This document shows positions 44,989 to 55,255 of a DNA stretch of 64,000 bases, piece by piece; position 1 is the stretch's first letter; every line of letters starts with the position of its first letter. The position numbers were made by a program, and so were the translations under genes. Below the pieces are notes generated by a model that saw only the letters and a program-made list of their open reading frames with translations, searched no databases and was not told the DNA's origin. Source of the DNA: Coprococcus ammoniilyticus (GTDB lineage Bacteria; Bacillota; Clostridia; Lachnospirales; Lachnospiraceae); NCBI RefSeq assembly GCF_025567345.1, contig NZ_JAOQJS010000006.1, positions 186,001 through 250,000 on the forward strand, written 5' to 3'.

Positions 44989-46782
44989 ATGAAAGCGGAA
45001 TATATGCTCCGGATCAGATATTTTCTGGCACATAATAAAATAAAGGTGGTACTATGTCAGCTTGCTTTTCTACTGGTTTCGTCGTTTATTCTGGTTCCGG
45101 TTGTATTTCGTGGATTCTATCTGGCAATCAAATTGTCCGGATACAGTTCGATCACGAAAGAGAACTTTCTGGATGTCCTGATCAAGCCGGGATCTATTAT
45201 TTATATATTGCTTCTTATTGTGCTGCTCATGGTGTTCATGTTGTTGAACCTTACGATGTATATTGTATTGTTTGATGCATCACTCCGGCACAGCAGACAT
45301 GGCTTGATTGAATATCTGGTACAGGTCGAGAAGCATTTCTTCCGTTTCTTTGGAAAAAGGAAGATTGTGCGTATTTTCTACATGCTTCCATTTGCGTTTG
45401 CAGTATACATGCCACCGTTTCTGATGGCGTTAAATAATAATACGGTCACAAAATACCTGTTGAAATTGTGTATTCGGGGAACCGGAAAGAAAGCATTTTG
45501 GATCGGATTTGCAGTGATCTATCTGATCTGTATCTGGCTTATGTCCGTAAAGATTCCATATATCCGGTTGCTGATCCTTGGAAATGTCGATGCATCGAAA
45601 GCAAAAGAGCAGACCCGGCTGACACGACGGGAAAGATTTCATCATTTTATGTTCCAGATGTTATGGGAATTGTTTATTGCTTTATTCTGTGCGGTACTAT
45701 ATGCAGTATTTATTCTGGTAAGTGTTCTTGTTATCAAGGCGAAATCTGATGGCGACAATGTTCTGATACTGTTTTATGAAGTGTATAATCGTATAAACAT
45801 CGTTGTCGGAGGGTTGCTGCTTTTTATCTGTGGTATGTTCAACATTTCTGCAGCATTACAGCTCGCACGACCAAAGATGCTTATGTATTATGTAGATAAT
45901 GCTGATCTTAACAAGCAGACCCATTATGTACTGGTCAGTATGGTTGCTGTTGCCTGTGTATTGGCAATATATCTGAATGTCAGATTTTTGTCTGCAGGTA
46001 CGACACCGACATACGCTTCCCTTGGGGCAACGTTGATCACCGCACACAGAGGTTCCAGCAGCGAAGCTCCGGAGAATACGATCCCTGCATTTGAAAAGGC
46101 AATCGAAGAAGGGGCAGATTATGTGGAAATGGATGTCCGGCTGACTTCAGATGGGGAACTTGTGCTGATGCATGACCCATCAACCGAGCGGACGACAGGC
46201 GTTGATAAGCTGGTATGTGATACTACTTATGAGGAGCTACAGCAATTGGATGCCGGAGCAGAATTTTCAGATGAATATGCCGGAACAAAGATTCCGACCT
46301 TACAGGAAGCAATCGATACCTGTAAAGGCAAGGTCATGATGAACATAGAACTGAAAACGGTCCGGAATGACGGAGAACTGGAAGCAAAGGTTGCGCAGGA
46401 GCTCAAAGAGAATAACATGGAAGAGCAATGTATTGTCACATCCTTTAAGCAACGGTCTCTTGTACGGATCAAGAAAGATGATCCGGATATCGTGACGGGC
46501 TATATATACAGCTTCGGATACAGCAACCGGACAAATTATGAAGCAATGGATGTGTTAAGCATTGATGCCAGATACCTGACCAGGCAGGTGGTAACCGGAG
46601 CACATAAAAAAGGTATTATGGTCTGCGCATGGACGGTAAATACCAGCAGCGAGATGCGTCGCATGATGGCAATTGGCGTGGATAATATCATCACGGACCG
46701 CGTGCCGCTTGCGAAGAGAACCTTAAAGCATAAGGACAGTAATGCCGTATCAGATATGGTAAAATATATATTTGAACAGTAA
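44989..46782 (+). CDS. Membrane-anchored glycerophosphodiester phosphodiesterase
   Basis: 597 residues. Residues 1 to about 335 form a multi-helix membrane domain of the kind found fused to GDPD in Firmicutes (PF10110). Residues from about 346 form the catalytic TIM barrel: LITAHRGSSSEAPENT with the catalytic HR, EMDVRLTSDGELVLMHDPS with metal Glu/Asp and the second His, and MNIELKT. It splits glycerophosphodiesters to glycerol-3-phosphate and may act on lipid or teichoic-acid fragments. RBS AGGAGG nine bases before the ATG. The leader contains structured element C. Confidence 0.92.
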   Translation: MKAEYMLRIRYFLAHNKIKVVLCQLAFLLVSSFILVPVVFRGFYLAIKLSGYSSITKENFLDVLIKPGSIIYILLLIVLLMVFMLLNLTMYIVLFDASLRHSRHGLIEYLVQVEKHFFRFFGKRKIVRIFYMLPFAFAVYMPPFLMALNNNTVTKYLLKLCIRGTGKKAFWIGFAVIYLICIWLMSVKIPYIRLLILGNVDASKAKEQTRLTRRERFHHFMFQMLWELFIALFCAVLYAVFILVSVLVIKAKSDGDNVLILFYEVYNRINIVVGGLLLFICGMFNISAALQLARPKMLMYYVDNADLNKQTHYVLVSMVAVACVLAIYLNVRFLSAGTTPTYASLGATLITAHRGSSSEAPENTIPAFEKAIEEGADYVEMDVRLTSDGELVLMHDPSTERTTGVDKLVCDTTYEELQQLDAGAEFSDEYAGTKIPTLQEAIDTCKGKVMMNIELKTVRNDGELEAKVAQELKENNMEEQCIVTSFKQRSLVRIKKDDPDIVTGYIYSFGYSNRTNYEAMDVLSIDARYLTRQVVTGAHKKGIMVCAWTVNTSSEMRRMMAIGVDNIITDRVPLAKRTLKHKDSNAVSDMVKYIFEQ

Positions 46783-46882
46783 AAAAATTATCAATACTAT
46801 GGAAATTGAGAAAAGAATGTGCTATAACAGAAACTATGAATATTATTTTTTTGCGAAATAGAAACTGAAAGGATGAATAGTT

Positions 46883-47914
46883 ATGGAGAAGAAAAATATT
46901 GACTGGTCAAGTATCGGTTTTGGTTATATCAAAACGGATAAAAGATATGTATCAAATTATAAGAATGGTGCATGGGATGAAGGAACATTAACAGATGATG
47001 CGAACGTTGTATTAAGTGAGTGCGCAGGTGTTCTTCAGTATGCCCAGACAGTATTTGAAGGATTAAAGGCATATACAACAGAAGATGGCAGAATCGTATG
47101 TTTCCGTCCTGATCTGAACGCAAGCAGAATGGCAGATTCAGCAAAGAGACTTGAGATGCCTGCATTCCCGGAAGATAGATTTGTAAAGGCAGTAGAAGAG
47201 ACAGTAAGAGCAAATGCTGCTTATGTTCCACCTTATGGTTCAGGTGCAACTCTTTACATCAGACCATATATGTTTGGTTCAAATCCTGTAATCGGTGTTA
47301 AGCCGGCAGATGAGTATCAGTTCAGAATGTTCTGTACACCAGTAGGTCCTTACTTTAAGGGCGGTGCAAAGCCAATTACGATCAAGGTTTCAGATTTTGA
47401 CCGTGCAGCACCTCATGGAACGGGTCATATCAAGGCTGGTTTGAACTATGCAATGAGCCTTCATGCAATTGTTACAGCTCATCAGGAAGGTTATGATGAG
47501 AACATGTACTTAGATGCAGCAACCAGAACAAAGGTAGAAGAGACAGGTGGAGCAAACTTCATCTTCGTAACAAAGGATGGAACAGTTGTAACCCCTAAGT
47601 CAAACAGTATCCTTCCATCAATCACAAGACGTTCACTTATGGTAGTTGCTGAGAAGTACCTCGGACTGAAAGTAGAGCACAGAGAAGTATACTTCGATGA
47701 GGTAAAAGATTTTGCAGAGTGTGGTCTGTGTGGTACAGCAGCCGTTATCTCACCGGTAGGTAAGATTGTTGATCATGGCAAAGAGATCTGCTTCCCAAGT
47801 GGAATGGAGAAGATGGGACCGGTTATCCAGAAGCTCTATGATACATTAACAGGTATCCAGATGGGTAGGATCGAAGCTCCGGAAGGATGGATCAAAGAGA
47901 TCAAAGTAGACTAA
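46883..47914 (+). CDS. ilvE: Branched-chain amino acid aminotransferase
   Basis: 343 residues, PLP fold type IV, group II BCAT. Motifs: LQYAQTVFEGLKAY (near 50), LYIRPYMFGSNPVIGV (near 127), the PLP Lys in GTGHIKAGLNYAMS (near 183), and ETGGANFIFV. It interconverts leucine, isoleucine and valine with their 2-oxo acids. RBS AAAGGA. The upstream 100 bases contain TTTTTGCGAAATAGAA, also found beside element B. A terminator follows; no other ilv or leu genes are present. Confidence 0.95.
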   Translation: MEKKNIDWSSIGFGYIKTDKRYVSNYKNGAWDEGTLTDDANVVLSECAGVLQYAQTVFEGLKAYTTEDGRIVCFRPDLNASRMADSAKRLEMPAFPEDRFVKAVEETVRANAAYVPPYGSGATLYIRPYMFGSNPVIGVKPADEYQFRMFCTPVGPYFKGGAKPITIKVSDFDRAAPHGTGHIKAGLNYAMSLHAIVTAHQEGYDENMYLDAATRTKVEETGGANFIFVTKDGTVVTPKSNSILPSITRRSLMVVAEKYLGLKVEHREVYFDEVKDFAECGLCGTAAVISPVGKIVDHGKEICFPSGMEKMGPVIQKLYDTLTGIQMGRIEAPEGWIKEIKVD

Positions 47915-47942
47915 TTATTAAAATAGTTTCTATAAAGAAAGA

Positions 47943-47992
47943 AAAAATATATGGCGTAAATTCCCTTGGTGGGATTTGCGCCATATATTTTA
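47943..47992 (+). terminator. Terminator of ilvE
   Basis: AAATATATGGCG pairs with CGCCATATATTT, with AAAT/ATTT and CCC/GGG nearer the loop, ending in TTTT. Confidence 0.9.
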
Positions 47993-48209
47993 TGTATATT
48001 CCCATAAAATATAAATTAGATATAAAATAACATATGATATTAAAAATATGACATCATATCTAATTGAAAGTAAAAAATCTGTTTTGAGAATGCATTTCTA
48101 AAACTCAAATTGGATAACAGGTAAAAATGCAAAAATGTATGTTTTTTGTGTGAAATGCGTTTGCTTTATGTGCATTTGTACGAAAATAAAATATATTGCA
48201 GTATAACAC

Positions 48210-48238
48210 TTGATATTTATAAAGTGACAATATATACT
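48210..48238 (+). promoter_or_regulatory. Promoter of the giant DUF6273 surface-protein gene
   Basis: TTGATA (48210-48215) and TATACT (48233-48238), 17 bases apart; start expected near 48245. The remaining AT-rich 48000-48200 stretch shows no gene. Confidence 0.7.
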
Positions 48239-48262
48239 TGAAAATTGCTAAAAGTAATATTG

Positions 48263-48343
48263 TACATAACAAAAACCGGCCGATAAAACCGGGAACCAAC
48301 ATGAGATTGCCGTCAGAGAATGGGCAATCTGCAAAGAAATGTA
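48263..48343 (+). promoter_or_regulatory. Folded leader RNA before the surface-protein gene
   Basis: A possible three-way junction: TACAT/ATGTA (48263-48267/48339-48343) closing CCGG/CCGG (48276-48279/48289-48292) and AGATTGCC/GGCAATCT (48304-48311/48323-48330). The closing helix touches the AGGA ribosome site, so ligand or protein binding could control translation. It does not match a riboswitch class I know. Confidence 0.45.
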
Positions 48344-48351
48344 GGAAAACG

Positions 48352-51300
48352 ATGAAAAAGGGATTTTTCAAGAAGGGAACAGCACTTGCGATAAGTGCAG
48401 CGATGGCTGTCAGTATGTTGCCAACACTCAACCCAATTGAAAAGGTTGATGCTGCGACTACCTCAGAAAGTACAAAGACGATCACCGGTCTCAGAATAGC
48501 AGGGATCACGAATCCAAGAGGTTCCAATGGCGAAACATTAAGTGACACGGAAAAATGGACAGGAAGCTATGTTTACTACGGTGAATATAACGATAAACCA
48601 ATTAGATTCCGGGTATTGGACAACAATTCCGGTAAGACATTTGGTATTGACAATGGCAGTATGTTGTTAGACTGTGCGACTATTTTAACAGCAGATGAAT
48701 CAGATCCATCAAAAAGTATATATTTTCAAACAACCGACCGAACAGACTGGAATCAATCTAATATTTATCAATGGCTGAACAGTGGAGCAGAAGGCGAAAA
48801 GATTAATAATGGTATGGGAAGAGAAACGACCGGTTTTCTGACCCAGTTTACGAATGCAGACAGGGAAGCAATTGCTTCCAGTACAAAAAAGTCAAAAAAT
48901 GTCAGAGATGGTGGTTTAAAGACGGCGGCAGGTTATAGTCTGATATTTACACCTCTTACAGATACTAAGGTATTTGTTCTGGATTCTTGTGAGCTGAGAA
49001 ATAAATCATATGGATATCCGGATAAAGCAACTGCAGTAACTCAGAGATTAAAAATCGGAAAAACAGTTGCCAGTAATTACTATTGGACAAGATCCGGACA
49101 TTATTCAACCGGCAATCAGGGATGGGGTGAGGCAATGATCAACAGCAAAGGAGCTGTTGAGACCATGCAGTATGGTGGAGAAATCTCACCGGCATTTAAC
49201 GTGGATGTCTCCAAAATACTGTTTACTTCACTGGTATCCGGTACACGGGGAAAGAATAATGCGGAATATAAACTGACTCTGTTAGACAAGAACATGAGAT
49301 TGGATATTACAACCAATGAATTAACGAAGAGTGGAGATTCGATTGCTGTACCATATGTATTGAGCGGAACTGACAGAGCCAAAGCAACTCAGGTTTCTTA
49401 TATGGTTACCAATAAAGGTTATACGGCTGATGATGCAAAAGTCCTTGCATATGGAAAACTTGCCAATGCAAAGCAAAAAGGCAGTGTAACGATTAATCTT
49501 GCATCTTTGGCAAGAAAAGTAGGAGGCAGATGTACCGTTGATAATATCTTAAAGGATTATCAGGTGTATGTATTTGCAGAAGATATTCAGACAGATAACG
49601 CAAAGACTGCAAATGTAAACGAAGGACTGTTTTCTGACTATGCAAGTACACCGGTCAATGTTGCAGAATATAAATTTGATAATGACAGCAGTAATTCAGG
49701 CAACAACAATGGCAAGAAGCCGACTGGTACCGGTAACGGAGAGAATGGAATCAAAAATCCATATGGTTCACATGATGGAGAAACATTAAATACAGCGGAT
49801 GATTGGAAAGGAAGTTATGTATATTATGGTAAATATGACGGACAGCCGATCAAGTTCCGTATGTTAGATAATGATTCTGCAGCAGATTTTGGAACGGATG
49901 GAAGTGTTCTGTTAGATTGTGATGGCACATTAAAGCAGCTTTATGTACCGGAAAGCTATACGGAATATGAAACATGGTTAAATGGCCAGACCGGATTCCT
50001 GAAGGAATTTTCAGAAGACGAGATAGCTTCTATTGCCAAAAGTTCAAAGAGTGCAGCTTCTAAAGAAGATGGAAAAGGATTAGCTTATAAGAACAGCAAG
50101 GTGATAACGAATCAGAAAGTATTTGTGTTAACCAGTGGAGAAGCAACAAATACGACATATGGTTATCCGGATTCTGTTGAAGCAGCAGGACAGAGAGAAA
50201 AAGGTTCAGGATGGATGCTCAGAGATATGTACGAGGTGGGAAGAATAATTGGAGCAGCTTCGGATATAACAGGAAAGATCAATACGGCCTTTGATTCACC
50301 ATATGAAATGTCACCGGCATTTAATGTAAAGAAATCTGCAATCCTTTTTACATCACAGGTAAAGAAGGCTGATGCTGATGGATATAATGCGGAGTATAAA
50401 CTGACATTATTAGACAGAGACATTAAGACAACACTTGGTGCTATGACACGGACGGGAAATGTAGTAAGAATTCCTTATAGTGTAACAGGTGAGAAAAAGA
50501 ATAATGTTAATGCGATCACATATGTGGTTACAGATAAGGCTTACGATGCAAATGGATCAAAAATCCTTGCATATGGTAAGTTAGATGCTGTTGACTCAAC
50601 GAAATTAACAGGCACTGCAGATCTGGATCTTGCAGCAGTAGTTAACAAGATCGACAAGAGTGGAATTACAACAGATAACATATTAGAAAAATACAACATA
50701 TATGTTGTAGCAGAAATTCAGAATAAAGATGATCTGGATACAGTAGATGTTAATGAAGCATTGTTTACAGATTATGCAAGTGCTCCGGTGAAAATTGAGA
50801 AATCAGATATTACTAATACAGATGACTCCAAACTGGAGCGTGTCAAGGACCCAACAGCTAAGAAGTCAAGCGACGGAAATACGGTTATTGTTTCTACAGA
50901 GACCAAGGGTGCGGATATTTATTATACAACAGATGGAACAACACCAAGTAGAAGCAATGGAACAAAGTATACAGGCCCTATCCCAACAACAAAAGATGGT
51001 AAGCCAGTTGATAAGATCAAAGTTATCGCAGTGAAAGATGGAATGAAAGACAGTAATGTGATCGACTTTGATGTTAAGAATATAACTTCTGATGATAACA
51101 AGGGTAAGATCGCACAGGTTGATAAGCCAACTGCAAGTCTGACTGAGGATAAAAAGTCTGTTCTCCTTTCAACAAAGACAGAGGGCGCAGATATCTACTA
51201 TACAACAGATGGAACTACGCCAAGTAAGACAAATGGAAAGAGATATACCGGACCAATCCAGATCACCGGTACAGACGGTAAGACGATCAAGGCGGTTGCT

Positions 51301-52899
51301 GTTAAGTCAAATATGAAAGACAGTGACGTTATGGAGTTTGATGTAAGTGCATTAAAGCCTGGAACAGAAGATGAAGGTGATAAGGCTCAGGTTGGAAAGC
51401 CATCCGTTAAGGCTTCCGATGATGGTACATCACTGATCATCACAGCAGATCCGAAGGATGCAGATATTTACTACACAACAGACGGATCAACACCAAGCAA
51501 GAAGAACGGAACCAAATATACAGGACCAATTCCTACAACAGATAAGAATGGAAAGACGATTGATACGATCAAGGTTATTGGCGTAAAAGATAACATGAAG
51601 GACAGTGATATTGCAACTGTCAAGGTAGCAGATCTGAAGACCCAGAAGCCAACGATCGCAGCAAGCGGTGACAAGAAGACAATTACTGTTTCAGCAGTAA
51701 AGGGTGCAACGATCTACTACACAACAGATGGAAGCACACCGACTAAGAAGAATGGCAAGAAGTATACAGGACCGATTGATGCGGCTTCTGTTGCCGGTAA
51801 GACAATTAAGGCAATTGCAACTCTTCCGGGTAAGTTAAACAGTGATGTGGTATCGGCAGAAGTAAGCAAACTGATTCCGTCTACACCTGTAAAGCCTGTT
51901 AAGGGACAGGTTGTAGCACCAACCGGAACAAATTCCAAGGATAACAATACATTTACCCTTGCTACAAAGACAGCGGGTGCAACAATCTACTATACAACAA
52001 ATGGAAGCTATCCAACAACCAAGTATGGTACAAAGTACACAAAGCCACTCACAATTAAAAAGGATTCTGCAACTACGATCACAGCGATCGCAGTTAAGGC
52101 CGGTATGGAAAACAGTGATGCAGTACAGTTTGTTGTAATCCGTCTTTCAGATGGAAAAGTAACCGTTAGGAAAGAAGAAGTAACACAGCCGGGACCAAAG
52201 CCAGGTACAAAAGAAGCCGATAAGTGGATTTCAAGCGATAAGGTAGACAAGTATACCAAGGGACAGCTTACAGGCAGAGCTTCTGCTACAACAAGTAAGG
52301 TGACCTTACGTTGGGAACGTCTGAAAGAGGCTGATGGATACATCATCTACGGTAACTATTGCAATAAGAAGAATAAGATTTACAAATATAAGAAGATCAA
52401 GACTGTTTCTGCAAGTAAGTTAAAGGGTAAGAAGAACATTAGCTATACACTTACAAAGCTTGCAGGCGGTAAGAAGTTCAAGAAGAATACATTCTATAAA
52501 TTTAAGGTTATTGCTTATAAGAATGTAAGAAATTCCAAGACTGGAAAGATAGAAAAGAGAATGATCGGCAAGTCCTTCCAGTTACATACAATAACTGCAA
52601 CAAAGAAATACAAGTACAACAACCCGATTGGTGTTACTGTAAAGAACACAAAGGGTAAGACGGTTTCAAAGGTTACAGTTAAAAAGCGCAAATCCGTTTA
52701 TCTTGATGCAACAGTCAAGATGGCTAAGAATAAGAAACTGAAAGTTCACTGTGAGAAGGTTCGTTGGATCTCAACAAATAGCAAGATCGCAACTGTTTCA
52801 CAGGGAGGCAGAATCAAGGGTAAGAAGAAAGGTACATGTTATGTATATGCACTTGCTCAGAATGGTGCCCGTAAGAAACTGAAGATTACAGTAAAATAA
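48352..52899 (+). CDS. Giant secreted protein with two DUF6273 modules and five chitobiase-type repeats
   Basis: 1515 residues. Signal peptide KKGFFKKGTALAISAAMAVS ends near 36 (VDAA). Two DUF6273-like modules follow (about 57-450 and 466-816), each opening GSYVYYG(E/K)Y and containing LLDCD-type and PAFNV motifs. Five tandem CHB_HEX_C-type repeats with IYYTTDGTTPS...YTGPI occupy about 826-1266. An FN3-like and a bacterial Ig-like group 2 domain (VRWISTNSKIATVSQGGRIK) finish the protein. There is no LPXTG or membrane anchor, and the C-terminal third is very Lys-rich. The start at 48352 is chosen for the signal peptide and AGGA site; the frame extends to 48238, before the expected RNA start. 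Probably a glycan-binding or adhesive surface protein. Confidence 0.85.
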   Translation: MKKGFFKKGTALAISAAMAVSMLPTLNPIEKVDAATTSESTKTITGLRIAGITNPRGSNGETLSDTEKWTGSYVYYGEYNDKPIRFRVLDNNSGKTFGIDNGSMLLDCATILTADESDPSKSIYFQTTDRTDWNQSNIYQWLNSGAEGEKINNGMGRETTGFLTQFTNADREAIASSTKKSKNVRDGGLKTAAGYSLIFTPLTDTKVFVLDSCELRNKSYGYPDKATAVTQRLKIGKTVASNYYWTRSGHYSTGNQGWGEAMINSKGAVETMQYGGEISPAFNVDVSKILFTSLVSGTRGKNNAEYKLTLLDKNMRLDITTNELTKSGDSIAVPYVLSGTDRAKATQVSYMVTNKGYTADDAKVLAYGKLANAKQKGSVTINLASLARKVGGRCTVDNILKDYQVYVFAEDIQTDNAKTANVNEGLFSDYASTPVNVAEYKFDNDSSNSGNNNGKKPTGTGNGENGIKNPYGSHDGETLNTADDWKGSYVYYGKYDGQPIKFRMLDNDSAADFGTDGSVLLDCDGTLKQLYVPESYTEYETWLNGQTGFLKEFSEDEIASIAKSSKSAASKEDGKGLAYKNSKVITNQKVFVLTSGEATNTTYGYPDSVEAAGQREKGSGWMLRDMYEVGRIIGAASDITGKINTAFDSPYEMSPAFNVKKSAILFTSQVKKADADGYNAEYKLTLLDRDIKTTLGAMTRTGNVVRIPYSVTGEKKNNVNAITYVVTDKAYDANGSKILAYGKLDAVDSTKLTGTADLDLAAVVNKIDKSGITTDNILEKYNIYVVAEIQNKDDLDTVDVNEALFTDYASAPVKIEKSDITNTDDSKLERVKDPTAKKSSDGNTVIVSTETKGADIYYTTDGTTPSRSNGTKYTGPIPTTKDGKPVDKIKVIAVKDGMKDSNVIDFDVKNITSDDNKGKIAQVDKPTASLTEDKKSVLLSTKTEGADIYYTTDGTTPSKTNGKRYTGPIQITGTDGKTIKAVAVKSNMKDSDVMEFDVSALKPGTEDEGDKAQVGKPSVKASDDGTSLIITADPKDADIYYTTDGSTPSKKNGTKYTGPIPTTDKNGKTIDTIKVIGVKDNMKDSDIATVKVADLKTQKPTIAASGDKKTITVSAVKGATIYYTTDGSTPTKKNGKKYTGPIDAASVAGKTIKAIATLPGKLNSDVVSAEVSKLIPSTPVKPVKGQVVAPTGTNSKDNNTFTLATKTAGATIYYTTNGSYPTTKYGTKYTKPLTIKKDSATTITAIAVKAGMENSDAVQFVVIRLSDGKVTVRKEEVTQPGPKPGTKEADKWISSDKVDKYTKGQLTGRASATTSKVTLRWERLKEADGYIIYGNYCNKKNKIYKYKKIKTVSASKLKGKKNISYTLTKLAGGKKFKKNTFYKFKVIAYKNVRNSKTGKIEKRMIGKSFQLHTITATKKYKYNNPIGVTVKNTKGKTVSKVTVKKRKSVYLDATVKMAKNKKLKVHCEKVRWISTNSKIATVSQGGRIKGKKKGTCYVYALAQNGARKKLKITVK

Positions 52900-52931
52900 A
52901 GCCCCCAATATATTATGTATTAAATATACAA

Positions 52932-52972
52932 GGAGACTCGTCTGTCCTAGTTGGCAGGCGGGTCTTTTTTTA
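52932..52972 (+). terminator. Terminator of the DUF6273 surface-protein gene
   Basis: GACTCGTCTG (52935-52944) pairs with CAGGCGGGTC (52955-52964) using two G-U pairs; seven T follow. Confidence 0.85.
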
Positions 52973-52994
52973 TTCATTTTTTATGGGAATTTAA

Positions 52995-53022
52995 TTGACT
53001 TTTATATAGGTAGTGATAGAAT
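52995..53022 (+). promoter_or_regulatory. Promoter of the ABC exporter operon
   Basis: TTGACT (52995-53000) and TAGAAT (53017-53022), 16 bases apart, 35 bases before the first gene. Confidence 0.6.
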
Positions 53023-53057
53023 ACCTCTACATGCGAAAATTATAGAGAGGTGAAACT

Positions 53058-55229
53058 ATGCAGATAATTAAGAATTTGAAGCCATATTGGAAATCGGTTC
53101 TGATCATTGTTCTGTTATTGATCGTTCAGGCATATTGTGATCTGGCATTGCCGGATTATACGTCGAAGCTGATCGATACCGGTATCCAGAATTACGGCAT
53201 TGATCATTGTAGTCCGTTGCAGATCCCGGAAAAAGCGTATACCATTATTAAAGGGTTTATGGATGAAGATGATGTGACGGTGTGGGAAAAGTATTATGAG
53301 CAGTCGGATGATGGCATATACCGTATGACAGATGACGGCAAGGATCATATAGATGAGATCGATCAGGCGTGTATGGAGCCGATGATGATGTATTATTATC
53401 CATATACGATGGTGGATTCGGATGAAGATAATCAGTTAAAGCAGATGCTTGCAGCAAGCGGTATGACATTGGACGAGCTGCCGCCTGAGATGTGGAGTCA
53501 GATGGGAACGCAGATGAAGCAGATGATCGATTCCATGCGTGACAGTATGGGGGATGATATGATGATGTCATCTGCCATTACCTGTACAAGAACCTGTTAT
53601 GACAGTATGGATTATAATTATAAGGATATCCAGATGTCCTATCTGAAACGTGTCGGTGTAGAGATGATCCTTATGACATTGTTAATGGTTGCATCGGCGG
53701 TACTTACCGGTCTGGTAGCCGCAAGAGTAGCTGCAGGTGTGGGCTGTGATCTGCGAGAAAGCATTTTCAAACGGGTTATTTCATTCTCAGATGCAGAGAT
53801 CAATCGGTTCTCGACTGCATCCCTGATCACGCGTTCGACAAATGACGTTCAACAGATCCAGATGGTTACGGTTATGTTGCTCCGCATGGTTTTATATGCA
53901 CCGGTTCTGGCAGTTGGCGGTATCATAAAGGTTGTAGAGAGCGGCGCCAGCATGGGATGGGTGATCGTAGTTGCGGTAGCAGGCATCCTGGTTGTTCTCG
54001 GAGTGTTAATGGCGATTGCACTTCCAAAGTTCAAGATCATGCAGGATCTGGTTGACCGTGTTAATCTTGTGTCCAGAGAGATCCTGACCGGTATTCCGGT
54101 TATCCGGGCATTTGGCAGAGAGAAGTTCGAAGAAGAACGTTTTGATAAGGCGAATAAGGATCTGACAAAGACATCATTATTTGTAAACCGTGTAATGACA
54201 TTTATGATGCCGGTTCTGATGTTTATTATGTATGCGGTTACGATCCTGATCGAGTGGGTTGCGGCTCACAGAATCGATTCGGGTGAGCTTCAGGTTGGAT
54301 CCATGACAGCGTTTATTACTTATACGATGATGATCATTATGTCCTTCTTAATGATCGGTATGTTATCCGTTATGCTTCCAAGGGCAGGCGTGGCAGCAGA
54401 CCGAATCAAGGAAGTTATTGATACAGAGAGTACGATCTGTGACAAGCCGGATTGTAAGAAGTTAGAAGCTGTAAAGGGTGTTGTCCGTTACGAACATGTA
54501 AGCTTCGCATATCCGGGAGCGGATGAAGATGTTCTGACAGATCTTGATTTTGAAGCAAGACCAGGCGAGACGACAGCGATTATAGGAAGTACCGGCTGCG
54601 GTAAATCTTCCCTGGTGCAGCTTATGCCAAGATTCTATGATGTCACAGGTGGTAAGATCACGATCGACGGAACGGATATCCGGGATGTATCAATTGAGAG
54701 CCTTCGGGAGAATATCGGTTATGTGCCGCAGAAGGGTGTGCTGTTCTCCGGCACGATCGCATCTAATATCCGGTTTGGTGCAGAGGATGCAAGCGATGAA
54801 CAGATGAAGAAAGCGGCAGCGATCGCACAGGCAACAGATTTCATCGAGGAAAAGGATAAACAGTATGACAGCAGCATTTCACAGGGTGGTACAAATGTTT
54901 CCGGCGGTCAGAAGCAGAGACTTGCGATTGCCAGAGCAGTAGCCCGGAATGCAAAGATCTATATATTTGACGACAGCTTCTCCGCTCTTGATTTCAAGAC
55001 GGATGTAGCAGTCAGAAAAGCACTACGTGAAGACATGACAGACAGTACGGTATTCATCGTTGCCCAGCGTGTCAGCACGATCTTACATGCAGACCAGATT
55101 CTGGTACTGGATGAAGGAAAGATCGTAGGCAAGGGTACACACAAAGAGCTGATGGAGAATTGTCCGGTATATGAGCAGATTGCCCGTTCGCAGTTATCTG
55201 AAAAAGAGATTGCGGCGAGCATAGCGTAA
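53058..55229 (+). CDS. ABC exporter half-transporter with large extracellular domain (degenerate-site subunit)
   Basis: 723 residues, membrane domain plus ATPase. Between helix 1 and helix 2 (about residues 35-190) there is a Met/Asp-rich insertion predicted outside the cell, similar in place to the extracellular domain of BmrC/BmrD-type exporters. Walker A GSTGCGKSS (near 511), signature NVSGGQKQR (canonical), Walker B IYIFDDSF where the catalytic Glu is Asp. With the next gene it forms a heterodimer that has one weak and one active ATP site. The extruded drug or peptide is unknown. No regulator is adjacent. Confidence 0.92.
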   Translation: MQIIKNLKPYWKSVLIIVLLLIVQAYCDLALPDYTSKLIDTGIQNYGIDHCSPLQIPEKAYTIIKGFMDEDDVTVWEKYYEQSDDGIYRMTDDGKDHIDEIDQACMEPMMMYYYPYTMVDSDEDNQLKQMLAASGMTLDELPPEMWSQMGTQMKQMIDSMRDSMGDDMMMSSAITCTRTCYDSMDYNYKDIQMSYLKRVGVEMILMTLLMVASAVLTGLVAARVAAGVGCDLRESIFKRVISFSDAEINRFSTASLITRSTNDVQQIQMVTVMLLRMVLYAPVLAVGGIIKVVESGASMGWVIVVAVAGILVVLGVLMAIALPKFKIMQDLVDRVNLVSREILTGIPVIRAFGREKFEEERFDKANKDLTKTSLFVNRVMTFMMPVLMFIMYAVTILIEWVAAHRIDSGELQVGSMTAFITYTMMIIMSFLMIGMLSVMLPRAGVAADRIKEVIDTESTICDKPDCKKLEAVKGVVRYEHVSFAYPGADEDVLTDLDFEARPGETTAIIGSTGCGKSSLVQLMPRFYDVTGGKITIDGTDIRDVSIESLRENIGYVPQKGVLFSGTIASNIRFGAEDASDEQMKKAAAIAQATDFIEEKDKQYDSSISQGGTNVSGGQKQRLAIARAVARNAKIYIFDDSFSALDFKTDVAVRKALREDMTDSTVFIVAQRVSTILHADQILVLDEGKIVGKGTHKELMENCPVYEQIARSQLSEKEIAASIA

Positions 55230-55255
55230 GAACTCAGGAAAGGAAGGTAACAGAC

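Noticed and set aside
48263..48343. c-di-GMP-I (GEMM) riboswitch before the DUF6273 surface-protein gene
   Set aside because: CCGG hairpin and a second stem are present, but the required GGGACGCAAAGCC-type joining sequence and tetraloop/receptor are absent.
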